Positions 1-5,230 of a DNA stretch of 5,230 nt are shown here, piece by piece. A program made the translations under genes and the position numbers. The notes beneath the pieces were generated by a model. The model was not told the DNA's origin, ran no database searches, and saw only the letters and a list, made by a program, of their open reading frames with translations. Position 1 is the first letter of the stretch, and every line of letters starts with the position of its first letter. Origin of the DNA: an uncultured Bacteroides sp. (GTDB lineage Bacteria; Bacteroidota; Bacteroidia; Bacteroidales; Bacteroidaceae); assembly GCA_900557355.1 (NCBI GenBank), contig USSR01000510.1:1-5230 (forward strand), in the 5' to 3' direction.

Positions 1-543
1 ATAGAACGAACACTAAAGAACCGCCGGATAGAACTGACGAATCAGGAGAAAAAGGATTATTATCCTAAAGAGAATCTTTTTATTCTCTTGTTTGCTTCTG
101 CTATCGTACTGCTAATGCCATTGATGGCAAGGCTCAAGGGGGAGATTATAGAAACGGAGTTTTTATGGTTTTCCGTATTGTTTCCTGCCGTCTCTGTTGC
201 GGTCATTTACATCACTTATTGGAATAAGAAGAATACACTCAAACTGCATTACATCAACACAGCTCTTACTCCGCAAGAACAGCAAAATGTATTGATGCGA
301 CTGGCAAAGGAAAATCGCTGGAAAATAATTCTGTGCAATAAGCGACAATTTGTAGCGGATGATATGTGTATGCGTTGGCATGTACGTGTTGTCGTCATTT
401 TCGGAAATCCGCACATGGCTTATAATAGCCGTTGTAATCCTACTAATAATCGTTGGCACGCTTCCGGTGGCAGGAATTGGGATAATCTGGAAATGATTCG
501 CCAAGCTATCGAAAAAGAATGGGCAATTAAAAATAAGAACTAA
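1..543 (+). CDS. Two-helix membrane protein of unknown function (5' end outside window)
   Basis: The frame is open from base 1 to the TAA at 541-543, giving 180 visible residues. It has no ATG before base 115, where the codon lies inside the first hydrophobic segment, so the true start is almost certainly upstream of the window. A TTG at 88 would open a frame, but it would cut into the first helix and discard a plausible charged cytoplasmic segment. Visible residues 1-25 are highly charged. Residues about 26-43 and 54-74 are hydrophobic and look like two membrane helices joined by a short charged loop. Residues 75-180 form a soluble tail rich in Trp, Arg and Asn, with a helix-like part (TPQEQQNVLMRLAKE) followed by a strand-rich part. 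I do not recognise the family and propose no function. A lone 5'-truncated gene gives little context; the next gene on the same strand lies 129 bases downstream. Confidence 0.72.
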   Translation: MERTLKNRRIELTNQEKKDYYPKENLFILLFASAIVLLMPLMARLKGEIIETEFLWFSVLFPAVSVAVIYITYWNKKNTLKLHYINTALTPQEQQNVLMRLAKENRWKIILCNKRQFVADDMCMRWHVRVVVIFGNPHMAYNSRCNPTNNRWHASGGRNWDNLEMIRQAIEKEWAIKNKN

Positions 544-563
544 AAAGACTCTGCCGTTATCTC

Positions 564-633
564 AGGATATCACATTTCTTGTATGAATTCTTGAAATGAG
601 AGTAGATGATTATCACAATATCCTCTTTTTTTT
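564..633 (+). terminator. Possible weak terminator after the membrane-protein gene
   Basis: AGGATAT at 564-570 is perfectly complementary to ATATCCT at 618-624. A second 6-base pair, CATTTC (573-578) with GAAATG (593-598), nests inside it. A run of eight T residues at 626-633 follows the outer stem almost directly. The stem is AT-rich, and its internal loop is long and asymmetric, so this is not a textbook intrinsic terminator. The T-run and its position between two genes are the main support. Confidence 0.27.
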
Positions 634-634
634 G

Positions 635-642
635 TATCATTG
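635..642 (+). promoter_or_regulatory. Possible -7 promoter element for the SIMPL gene
   Basis: TATCATTG matches the Bacteroidetes primary sigma factor -7 consensus TAnnTTTG at all but one defined position. It lies 30 bases before the ATG at 673, which would give a leader of roughly 20-25 bases. No convincing -33 TTTG sits about 19 bases upstream; the nearby TTTG at 631-634 abuts the element. If real, it gives the SIMPL gene its own promoter, consistent with the 129-base gap from the preceding gene. Confidence 0.3.
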
Positions 643-672
643 CAAGTATAATTCTCAAAAGAACATACTATT

Positions 673-1374
673 ATGAAAACTAGATTTTTATTATTTGCCG
701 TATTTCTATTGGTTTGCAGCACTGCATTCAGTCAGGAGGCTGATAATGCGAAGTATATTGAAGTTACCGGAGCTTCGGAAATAACTCTTGTGCCCGACGA
801 GATTCATTATCTTATCGAGATTAAAGAATATTGGGAAGAGGAATTTGACGGAAAGTCCAAACCGGAGAATTATCGGACTAAAGTGCCATTGATCGGAATA
901 GAGAGAAATCTGAGAGCTGCCTTGCGAAAGATTGGGATTCCGGAAGACGCCATCCGTACACAAGAGGTAGGTGATTATTGGCGTGAACGCGGATTTGAAT
1001 TCCTGGTATCTAAACGGTTTGATATTACGTTGACCGATTTTAGTCAGATTGATGAGATTCTAAAGGTTATCGATACGAAAGGCATCAGCTACATGCGTAT
1101 CGGAGAACTGAAGAATAAAGATATGCAGGTTTATCGGCAACAAGGTAAGATAGAGGCACTGAAAGCTGCACAAAAGAAAGCAGGATATTTGGTGGAAGCA
1201 TTAGGCAAACGCCTGGGAGATGTCATCCGCATTGTCGAACCGCAGGAAAGTGCAGGTTATCCCCGGTATTTTGCAGCCCAGAGCAATGTGAGTTCATCAC
1301 AGTCAGAAGCTTACGATGCTTTCCGTACGATAAAACTGAATTATTCGATGCTGGTGAGGTTCGAGATAAAGTAG
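673..1374 (+). CDS. Secreted SIMPL (DUF541) domain protein
   Basis: This 233-residue protein has an N-terminal signal peptide: Lys/Arg near the start, a hydrophobic core at about 5-16, and a likely signal peptidase I site after AFS at 18-20, leaving Gln21 first. Cys15 lies in LLVC, a poor lipobox, so a lipoprotein is unlikely. The mature part fits the SIMPL/DUF541 family (YggE of E. coli, BP26 of Brucella). It opens with a strand containing VTGASEITLVPDEI (31-44), where the V-x-G...PD pattern is typical. A long helix near 157-178 (KIEALKAAQKKAGYLVEALG) is followed by the strand LGDVIRIVEP (181-190), the usual C-terminal family signature. Length is normal. Family members are periplasmic or envelope-associated; YggE has been linked to oxidative stress and BP26 forms oligomeric assemblies, but the biochemical role is unknown. 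The ATG at 673 is chosen because it places the signal peptide correctly. It is followed by a convergent gene only 26 bases away. Confidence 0.88.
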   Translation: MKTRFLLFAVFLLVCSTAFSQEADNAKYIEVTGASEITLVPDEIHYLIEIKEYWEEEFDGKSKPENYRTKVPLIGIERNLRAALRKIGIPEDAIRTQEVGDYWRERGFEFLVSKRFDITLTDFSQIDEILKVIDTKGISYMRIGELKNKDMQVYRQQGKIEALKAAQKKAGYLVEALGKRLGDVIRIVEPQESAGYPRYFAAQSNVSSSQSEAYDAFRTIKLNYSMLVRFEIK

Positions 1375-1385
1375 AATCGTACGGA
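1322..1385. repeat. 10-base perfect inverted repeat spanning the end of the SIMPL gene
   Basis: TCCGTACGAT at 1322-1331 and ATCGTACGGA at 1376-1385 are perfect reverse complements separated by 44 bases. The left arm lies in the last codons of the SIMPL gene (Phe-Arg-Thr-Ile), and the right arm begins just after its stop codon at 1372-1374. Each arm contains the self-complementary hexamer CGTACG. It lies between two convergent genes, so an RNA hairpin at either transcript's 3' end is a possible role. A six-T run at 1404-1409 is 18 bases beyond the right arm, too far for a classic intrinsic terminator. Confidence 0.5.
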
Positions 1386-1400
1386 GAGCAAAGAAAGACT

Positions 1401-2933
1401 CTATTTTTTCATCCTTACCTCATACAAGTCGCTTCTCCTGTCTTTCAGGTTGCGCACACTGCCGTAAGTATGCAATTCATTCAATAAATCCAGATCCACA
1501 TCGGATACCAGTATCATTTCTGTATTTGGTGTGGCTTCTGCACGCTTGCCATCCCTTGGGAATGCAAAGTCGCAGGGGGTAAATACACCTGACTGTGCAT
1601 ACTGAATATCCATATTGTGCACACGCGGAAGATTACCTACACTACCGGCAATGACAACGAAACATTCATTTTCGATGGCACGGGCATGGGCGCATACCTT
1701 TACACGCGAGTAAGCATTTTGCGTATCCGTCAGGAAAGGAACGAATAAAATCTGCATACCCTGGTCTGCCATAATACGGGATAATTCCGGAAATTCCACA
1801 TCATAGCAAATCAATACGCCGATCTTAGCACAGTCCGTATCGAATGTCTGCAAAGCCTTTCCGCCACTTAATCCCCAGCTTTTTATTTCATCGGGTGTGA
1901 CGTGCAACTTCTCATACATCTCAAAACTACCATCGCGGCGACAAAGGAAACCGACATTATACAAAAGTCCGTCTTCTTTAATGAGCGGCATGCTACCCGT
2001 AATGATATTGATGTTGTAACTGATAGCCAACTTTACAAATCGTTCTCTAATCTCCTCTGTATAAGCCGCCAGTCCGCGAATGGCCTGTGACTCCCCTTCA
2101 TTATTGAATTTTGCCATCAGTGGGGCATTGAAGTATTCGGGGAAAAGAATGAAGTCACTCTTATAATCGGATACGGCATCCACAAAGAATTCTACCTGTT
2201 CAAACAGGTCATCCAGCGTTTGATAACTCCGCATCTGCCACTGCACCAATCCTACGCGCACGGTGGTTTTCGGTGCAATATATTCTTCTGTGGGTTCCTG
2301 ATAGTAAATGTTATCCCATTGCAACAGACAAGCATAATGCCTGGATTCCTCGTCATTCGGCAAGTAATTGCGCATTACCTTGCGTACGTGGAAATCATTG
2401 GAAAGCTGAAAGGTCAATACAGGGTCGAAAATTTCTTTCTGCTTTACCTTATCTATATACTCTTTCGGGCGAAGCTGATCTGAGTATTTATAATAGTTGG
2501 GAATACGTCCACCGAACATAATAGCTTTCAGGTTCAGAGTTTCACAAAGCTCCTTGCGGTATTCGTACATACGACGTGCCAGCCGGAGCCCACGGTATTG
2601 GGGATGAATAAAGACTTCAATACCATATAATATATTGCCTTTAGGGTTATGGGTATTGAAGGTTTCTTTACCCGTCACCTGTGCATAAGTATGATCGTTC
2701 TTCACATCATCGTAATTCACAATAATGGAAAGTGCGCAGCCGACAATTTTTTCGTCTACCACGGTTACAATCTGTCCTTCGGGGAAAATTCGGATGAGTT
2801 TTTCAATTTGTTTGTGTGTCCAAAACACATCGCTTCCATCCGTATATACACGGGTGAATGATTGCGCCAGTTGCTCGTAGTCTTCTATCTGTAAATTACG
2901 CAACTGTACTTTGTTGATTTTCAATGAGTCCAT
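1401..2933 (-). CDS. GNAT acetyltransferase domain fused to nitrilase-superfamily carbon-nitrogen hydrolase
   Basis: This is a 510-residue cytoplasmic protein with no signal peptide or membrane segment. Residues about 9-205 form a GNAT (RimI-like) domain: strands around 54-72 (QIVTVVDEKIVGCALSII) and GIEVFIHPQYRGLRLARRMYE (104-124) give the acetyl-CoA motif, with Q112-x-x-G115 intact but Arg117 where Gly or Ala is usual. After a linker, residues about 225-490 form a CN-hydrolase domain starting VRVGLVQWQM. The Glu-Lys-Cys catalytic triad is present: E266 in FPEYF, K342 in YEKLH and C376 in ICYD. The architecture matches class 12 of the nitrilase superfamily (Rim1-like), common in Bacteroidetes. 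Known superfamily members hydrolyse amides, nitriles or N-carbamoyl compounds; the substrate of this class is not established to my knowledge, and an aliphatic amide is only a guess. ATG at 2931-2933 fits the start of the GNAT fold. Convergent with the SIMPL gene and divergent from the receptor gene, it is probably monocistronic within the window. Confidence 0.92.
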   Translation of the reverse strand: MDSLKINKVQLRNLQIEDYEQLAQSFTRVYTDGSDVFWTHKQIEKLIRIFPEGQIVTVVDEKIVGCALSIIVNYDDVKNDHTYAQVTGKETFNTHNPKGNILYGIEVFIHPQYRGLRLARRMYEYRKELCETLNLKAIMFGGRIPNYYKYSDQLRPKEYIDKVKQKEIFDPVLTFQLSNDFHVRKVMRNYLPNDEESRHYACLLQWDNIYYQEPTEEYIAPKTTVRVGLVQWQMRSYQTLDDLFEQVEFFVDAVSDYKSDFILFPEYFNAPLMAKFNNEGESQAIRGLAAYTEEIRERFVKLAISYNINIITGSMPLIKEDGLLYNVGFLCRRDGSFEMYEKLHVTPDEIKSWGLSGGKALQTFDTDCAKIGVLICYDVEFPELSRIMADQGMQILFVPFLTDTQNAYSRVKVCAHARAIENECFVVIAGSVGNLPRVHNMDIQYAQSGVFTPCDFAFPRDGKRAEATPNTEMILVSDVDLDLLNELHTYGSVRNLKDRRSDLYEVRMKK

Positions 2934-2969
2934 AATGTCTCTTTTTTATACCAAAAGTTAAATCCGCTG

Positions 2970-2977
2970 CAAAGGTA
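2970..2977 (-). promoter_or_regulatory. -7 promoter element for the GNAT-nitrilase gene
   Basis: The minus strand reads TACCTTTG here, a perfect match to the Bacteroidetes -7 consensus TAnnTTTG. It lies 36 bases upstream of the start codon, giving a predicted leader of about 30 bases that is AT-rich near the ATG. The region about 19 bases further upstream has no clear TTTG, so the -33 box is weak. It is the only perfect match I found in this orientation between the two divergent genes. Confidence 0.5.
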
Positions 2978-3091
2978 CGGTTTAAACTTATACATTGTCT
3001 CCCGGAATAAACATTTTTGTGAGAAAGTGACTCTGCAAAAAAAGAAATGAGGATTTAACACTTTAGGAATAAGAGTATTTTGCTTTTTTTA

Positions 3092-3099
3092 TACTTTTG
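3092..3099 (+). promoter_or_regulatory. -7 promoter element for the TonB-dependent receptor gene
   Basis: TACTTTTG is a perfect match to the Bacteroidetes TAnnTTTG element, 49 bases before the ATG at 3149. The transcript would start near 3105 with a leader of about 40-45 bases. A TTTG occurs at 3079-3082, only 9 bases upstream and too close for the usual -33 position; no other good -33 match is visible at normal spacing. Confidence 0.5.
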
Positions 3100-3148
3100 C
3101 ATCGTTTTCTACAACTTTCAGTTTATTCCTGTTTAAATTAAAAAAATC

Positions 3149-5230
3149 ATGGCTAAAAAGATGTTATTCCTGTTTGTGCTTTTGCTTTCCCTTACAGGAA
3201 TGCTCAAGGCACAGGTAACTACTGCCGGAATGAGTGGTAAAGTGGTGGCTGACGAAGAAGCTGTCATCGGTGCTACGGTTGTAGCCGTACACGAACCTTC
3301 CGGAACCAGTTACGGTACTGTTACCAATATAGACGGACGTTTCAGTCTGCAAGGCATGCGCTCCGGTGGTCCTTACAAGGTAACGGTATCATATGTAGGT
3401 TATCAGACTGCAATCTATACAGGCATCCAGCTGCAACTAGGTGAGACTTATTCTTTGAATGTAACCCTGCACGAAGCTTCGGAATTATTGGGAGAAATCA
3501 CCATTACAGCCAGCAAGTCAAAGTTCAGTGCTGAAAAGACAGGAGCTACTACCAATATTTCTTCTGAGCAGCTCACCACATTGCCCAGTATTAACCGTAG
3601 TATCAGCGATTTTACCCGCATTTCCCCGTATGCGTCAGGAAACAATTTTGGAGGCCGCGACGGACGTTCCAATACGTTCACGGTAGATGGCGCGAACTTA
3701 AATAATAACTTCGGCTTGTCTTCTAATCTGCCCGGAGGTGGAAATCCTATTTCACTGGATGCCATTGATGAAGTACAGGTTGTGATTGCCCCATACGATG
3801 TGCGTCAGGCAAACTTTATCGGTGCAGGTATTAATGCCATTACGAAATCGGGTACAAACGCTTACAGAGGCAGCGCTTATATGTACTTCAACAATGAAGT
3901 GATGCGCGGTAACAAAATTGGCAATACTGATTTCGGGGCGCGTGCCGAAGAGTCCAAGACTGTTTACGGTGCTACATTGGGTGGTCCTATCATTAAAGAC
4001 AAGCTGTTCTTCTTTGCAAATGTAGAGTATGAAAAGAGTCCGCAGCAGGTTGTAAAATGGCGCGCTGCCCAAGAAGGTGAAACTCCTAACAGCTCTACCA
4101 TCTCCCGTGCCACAGCAGCAGATATGGTTGAATTCTCTCAGATACTAAAAGACAAATATGGTTATGACACCGGTTCTTTCACTAACTTTCCTGCCGATAT
4201 CACTAATCTGAAACTATTGGGGCGTATCGACTGGAATATAGATAAAGGGAATAAATTGAGCGTACGTTATAACTTTACAAACAACAAAACCTGGAATGCT
4301 CCAAATGGAAGTTCCGGAAATACCGGATATCGCCTGGCTTATGACCGTGTTTCCCAATATTCCATGTCATACGCTAATTCCTGCTATTCCTTGCAGAATA
4401 TTGTAAACTCTGTTACTGCCGAATTAAACAGCCGTTTTACATCTGCCATATCCAATCAGCTGCTATTTACTTACAGTGATATGACGGATGAACGCGGTAC
4501 AAATTCCGGCTTGTTCCCTTTCATTGACATCATGTACGGATATAACAATGAGGGTAACCAGATTCTGGAACCATATATGACGGCCGGCTATGAATTGTTT
4601 ACTTACAATAATAAAGTGAAGAATACGGTGACGACCATCGTAGACAACTTCACCTATTACCTGGGTACCCATAAATTAACAACCGGTATCAGTTACGAAC
4701 ACCAGAAGGCGAGTAACTCTTACATGCGCAACGGAACAGGATATTACCGATACTCCAGCTTTGAGGATTTCAAAAATGGAGCTGCTCCCGAATCTTTCGC
4801 CTTGGCTTATGGCTACAACGGAAATACAAAACCTCTTGCTGATGTGAATTTCGGCCAGTTGGGCGTCTATCTGCAAGATGAATGGAACATTCGCGAGAAC
4901 TTCAAACTTACTGCGGGCATACGTATGGACAACCTGAGTTTCCTGAACGAATTAATGCGCAACCAGGCTATTTATGATTTGGATTTTAACGGCATGCACA
5001 TCGATACAGGTGCATGGCCTGACAGTAAATTGCAATTCTCGCCACGTCTGGGTTTTACCTGGGATGTATTCAATGATAAAACCCTGAAAGTGCGTGGTGG
5101 TTCGGGATTTTTCACAGGACGTATTCCTTTGGTATTCTTTACCAATATGCCAACCAATTCCGGGATGATCCAGAATCTGGTAAGCATCACCACACGATAT
5201 AAGGACGGTAAAGTTACAAGCCGCGATCGA
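3149..5230 (+). CDS. Oar-like TonB-dependent outer-membrane receptor (3' end outside window)
   Basis: The frame is open from ATG 3149 to the window edge (694 codons, no stop), so the C-terminus is missing. The family usually has about 1000-1100 residues, so roughly two thirds is seen. Domains in order: signal peptide 1-21 (MAKK n-region, hydrophobic core, probable cut after LKA); carboxypeptidase-regulatory-like Ig-fold domain about 27-108, with GATVVAVHEPSGTSYGTVT, NIDGRFSLQGM and VTVSYVGYQT; TonB plug about 113-245, with TFTVDGANLNNNFGL (176-190) and PISLDAIDEVQV...APYDVRQANFIGAGINAITKSGTN (200-236); then alternating aromatic beta-barrel strands from about 241, including LGGPIIKDKLFFFANVEYEK (277-296). 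The plug signature is that of Oar-type receptors (Oar of Myxococcus xanthus is linked to protein secretion) rather than classic SusC, and no SusD partner is visible. The cargo is unknown. ATG 3149 is preferred over ATG 3161 because it keeps the basic n-region; the upstream leader is AT-rich. It should sit in the outer membrane and be energised by TonB-ExbBD. Confidence 0.93.
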   Translation, partial: MAKKMLFLFVLLLSLTGMLKAQVTTAGMSGKVVADEEAVIGATVVAVHEPSGTSYGTVTNIDGRFSLQGMRSGGPYKVTVSYVGYQTAIYTGIQLQLGETYSLNVTLHEASELLGEITITASKSKFSAEKTGATTNISSEQLTTLPSINRSISDFTRISPYASGNNFGGRDGRSNTFTVDGANLNNNFGLSSNLPGGGNPISLDAIDEVQVVIAPYDVRQANFIGAGINAITKSGTNAYRGSAYMYFNNEVMRGNKIGNTDFGARAEESKTVYGATLGGPIIKDKLFFFANVEYEKSPQQVVKWRAAQEGETPNSSTISRATAADMVEFSQILKDKYGYDTGSFTNFPADITNLKLLGRIDWNIDKGNKLSVRYNFTNNKTWNAPNGSSGNTGYRLAYDRVSQYSMSYANSCYSLQNIVNSVTAELNSRFTSAISNQLLFTYSDMTDERGTNSGLFPFIDIMYGYNNEGNQILEPYMTAGYELFTYNNKVKNTVTTIVDNFTYYLGTHKLTTGISYEHQKASNSYMRNGTGYYRYSSFEDFKNGAAPESFALAYGYNGNTKPLADVNFGQLGVYLQDEWNIRENFKLTAGIRMDNLSFLNELMRNQAIYDLDFNGMHIDTGAWPDSKLQFSPRLGFTWDVFNDKTLKVRGGSGFFTGRIPLVFFTNMPTNSGMIQNLVSITTRYKDGKVTSRDR

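Larger units (their letters stand above)
2934..3148. other. Divergent intergenic promoter region
   Basis: This 215-base AT-rich spacer separates the start codons of the GNAT-nitrilase gene (leftward) and the TonB-dependent receptor gene (rightward). It holds one perfect -7 element for each direction, about 115 bases apart. I see no convincing operator palindrome, riboswitch-like structure or tRNA. The last 15 bases before the receptor ATG are nearly all A/T, typical of Bacteroides initiation regions that lack a Shine-Dalgarno sequence. Confidence 0.6.

Noticed and set aside
88..543. Complete 151-residue protein starting at TTG 88
   Set aside because: The same frame is open to base 1, and this start would cut into the first hydrophobic segment; a start outside the window is more likely.
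706..738. Lipoprotein signal on the SIMPL protein (Cys15)
   Set aside because: The residue before the Cys is Val rather than Gly, Ala or Ser, and a better signal peptidase I site follows at AFS-Q.
1902..2861. Several short plus-strand open frames opposite the GNAT-nitrilase gene
   Set aside because: They are antisense shadows of a strongly supported two-domain protein, and their translations resemble nothing known.
3037..3090. AAAAAAAG / CTTTTTTT pairing in the divergent region as a hairpin
   Set aside because: It is homopolymer A/T pairing with a 38-base loop, upstream of the predicted transcript start; expected by chance in AT-rich DNA.
3448..4072. Two overlapping minus-strand open frames of about 105 residues each
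   Set aside because: They lie antisense to the plug and early barrel of the receptor, whose plus-strand protein has clear family motifs; the antisense products have no recognisable features.
4463..5193. Three minus-strand open frames of 66-73 residues
   Set aside because: They are antisense to the receptor barrel, with no initiation signals or domain-like content.
3149..5230. Classic SusC glycan importer
   Set aside because: The plug signature is that of Oar-like receptors, and no SusD or glycan-degrading gene is visible.
1..5230. Mobile element, CRISPR array, toxin-antitoxin, phage or defence system
   Set aside because: No transposase or integrase motifs, regular repeat-spacer pattern, tRNA-like attachment site or small paired genes were seen on either strand.

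Overview
The window looks like chromosomal DNA of an intestinal Bacteroidales bacterium, most likely Bacteroides or a close relative. Four observations support this: moderate-to-low GC; AT-rich leaders without clear Shine-Dalgarno sequences; perfect copies of the Bacteroidetes -7 promoter element TAnnTTTG in the divergent intergenic region; and gene families typical of the phylum (a GNAT-nitrilase fusion and an Oar-like TonB-dependent receptor). The genus is an inference, since no marker gene is present.

Layout: (1) 1-543 (+) is the 3' part of a gene for a two-helix membrane protein of unknown function. Its frame is open from base 1, so it starts before the window. (2) 544-672 is a 129-base gap with a possible weak terminator (564-633) and a possible promoter element (635-642). 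(3) 673-1374 (+) encodes a secreted SIMPL/DUF541 protein. (4) After a 26-base convergent gap, 1401-2933 (-) encodes a 510-residue fusion of a GNAT acetyltransferase domain to a nitrilase-superfamily carbon-nitrogen hydrolase with an intact Glu-Lys-Cys triad. (5) 2934-3148 is a divergent promoter region with one good -7 element facing each way. (6) 3149-5230 (+) is the first 694 codons of a large TonB-dependent outer-membrane protein (signal peptide, carboxypeptidase-regulatory-like domain, plug, start of the barrel). It runs off the right end, which makes it easy to miss if only closed ORFs are considered.

The genes do not form an evident single pathway. Strand changes, gaps and promoters suggest at least three transcription units: the left gene(s), the hydrolase fusion, and the receptor. 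There is no sign of phage, insertion sequence, CRISPR array, toxin-antitoxin pair, RNA gene or other defence or mobile system. I regard this as ordinary core-type chromosome with a few modest curiosities: a 10-base perfect inverted repeat across the end of the SIMPL gene, an atypical CoA-loop residue in the GNAT domain, and a 12-base direct repeat around the receptor start codon.
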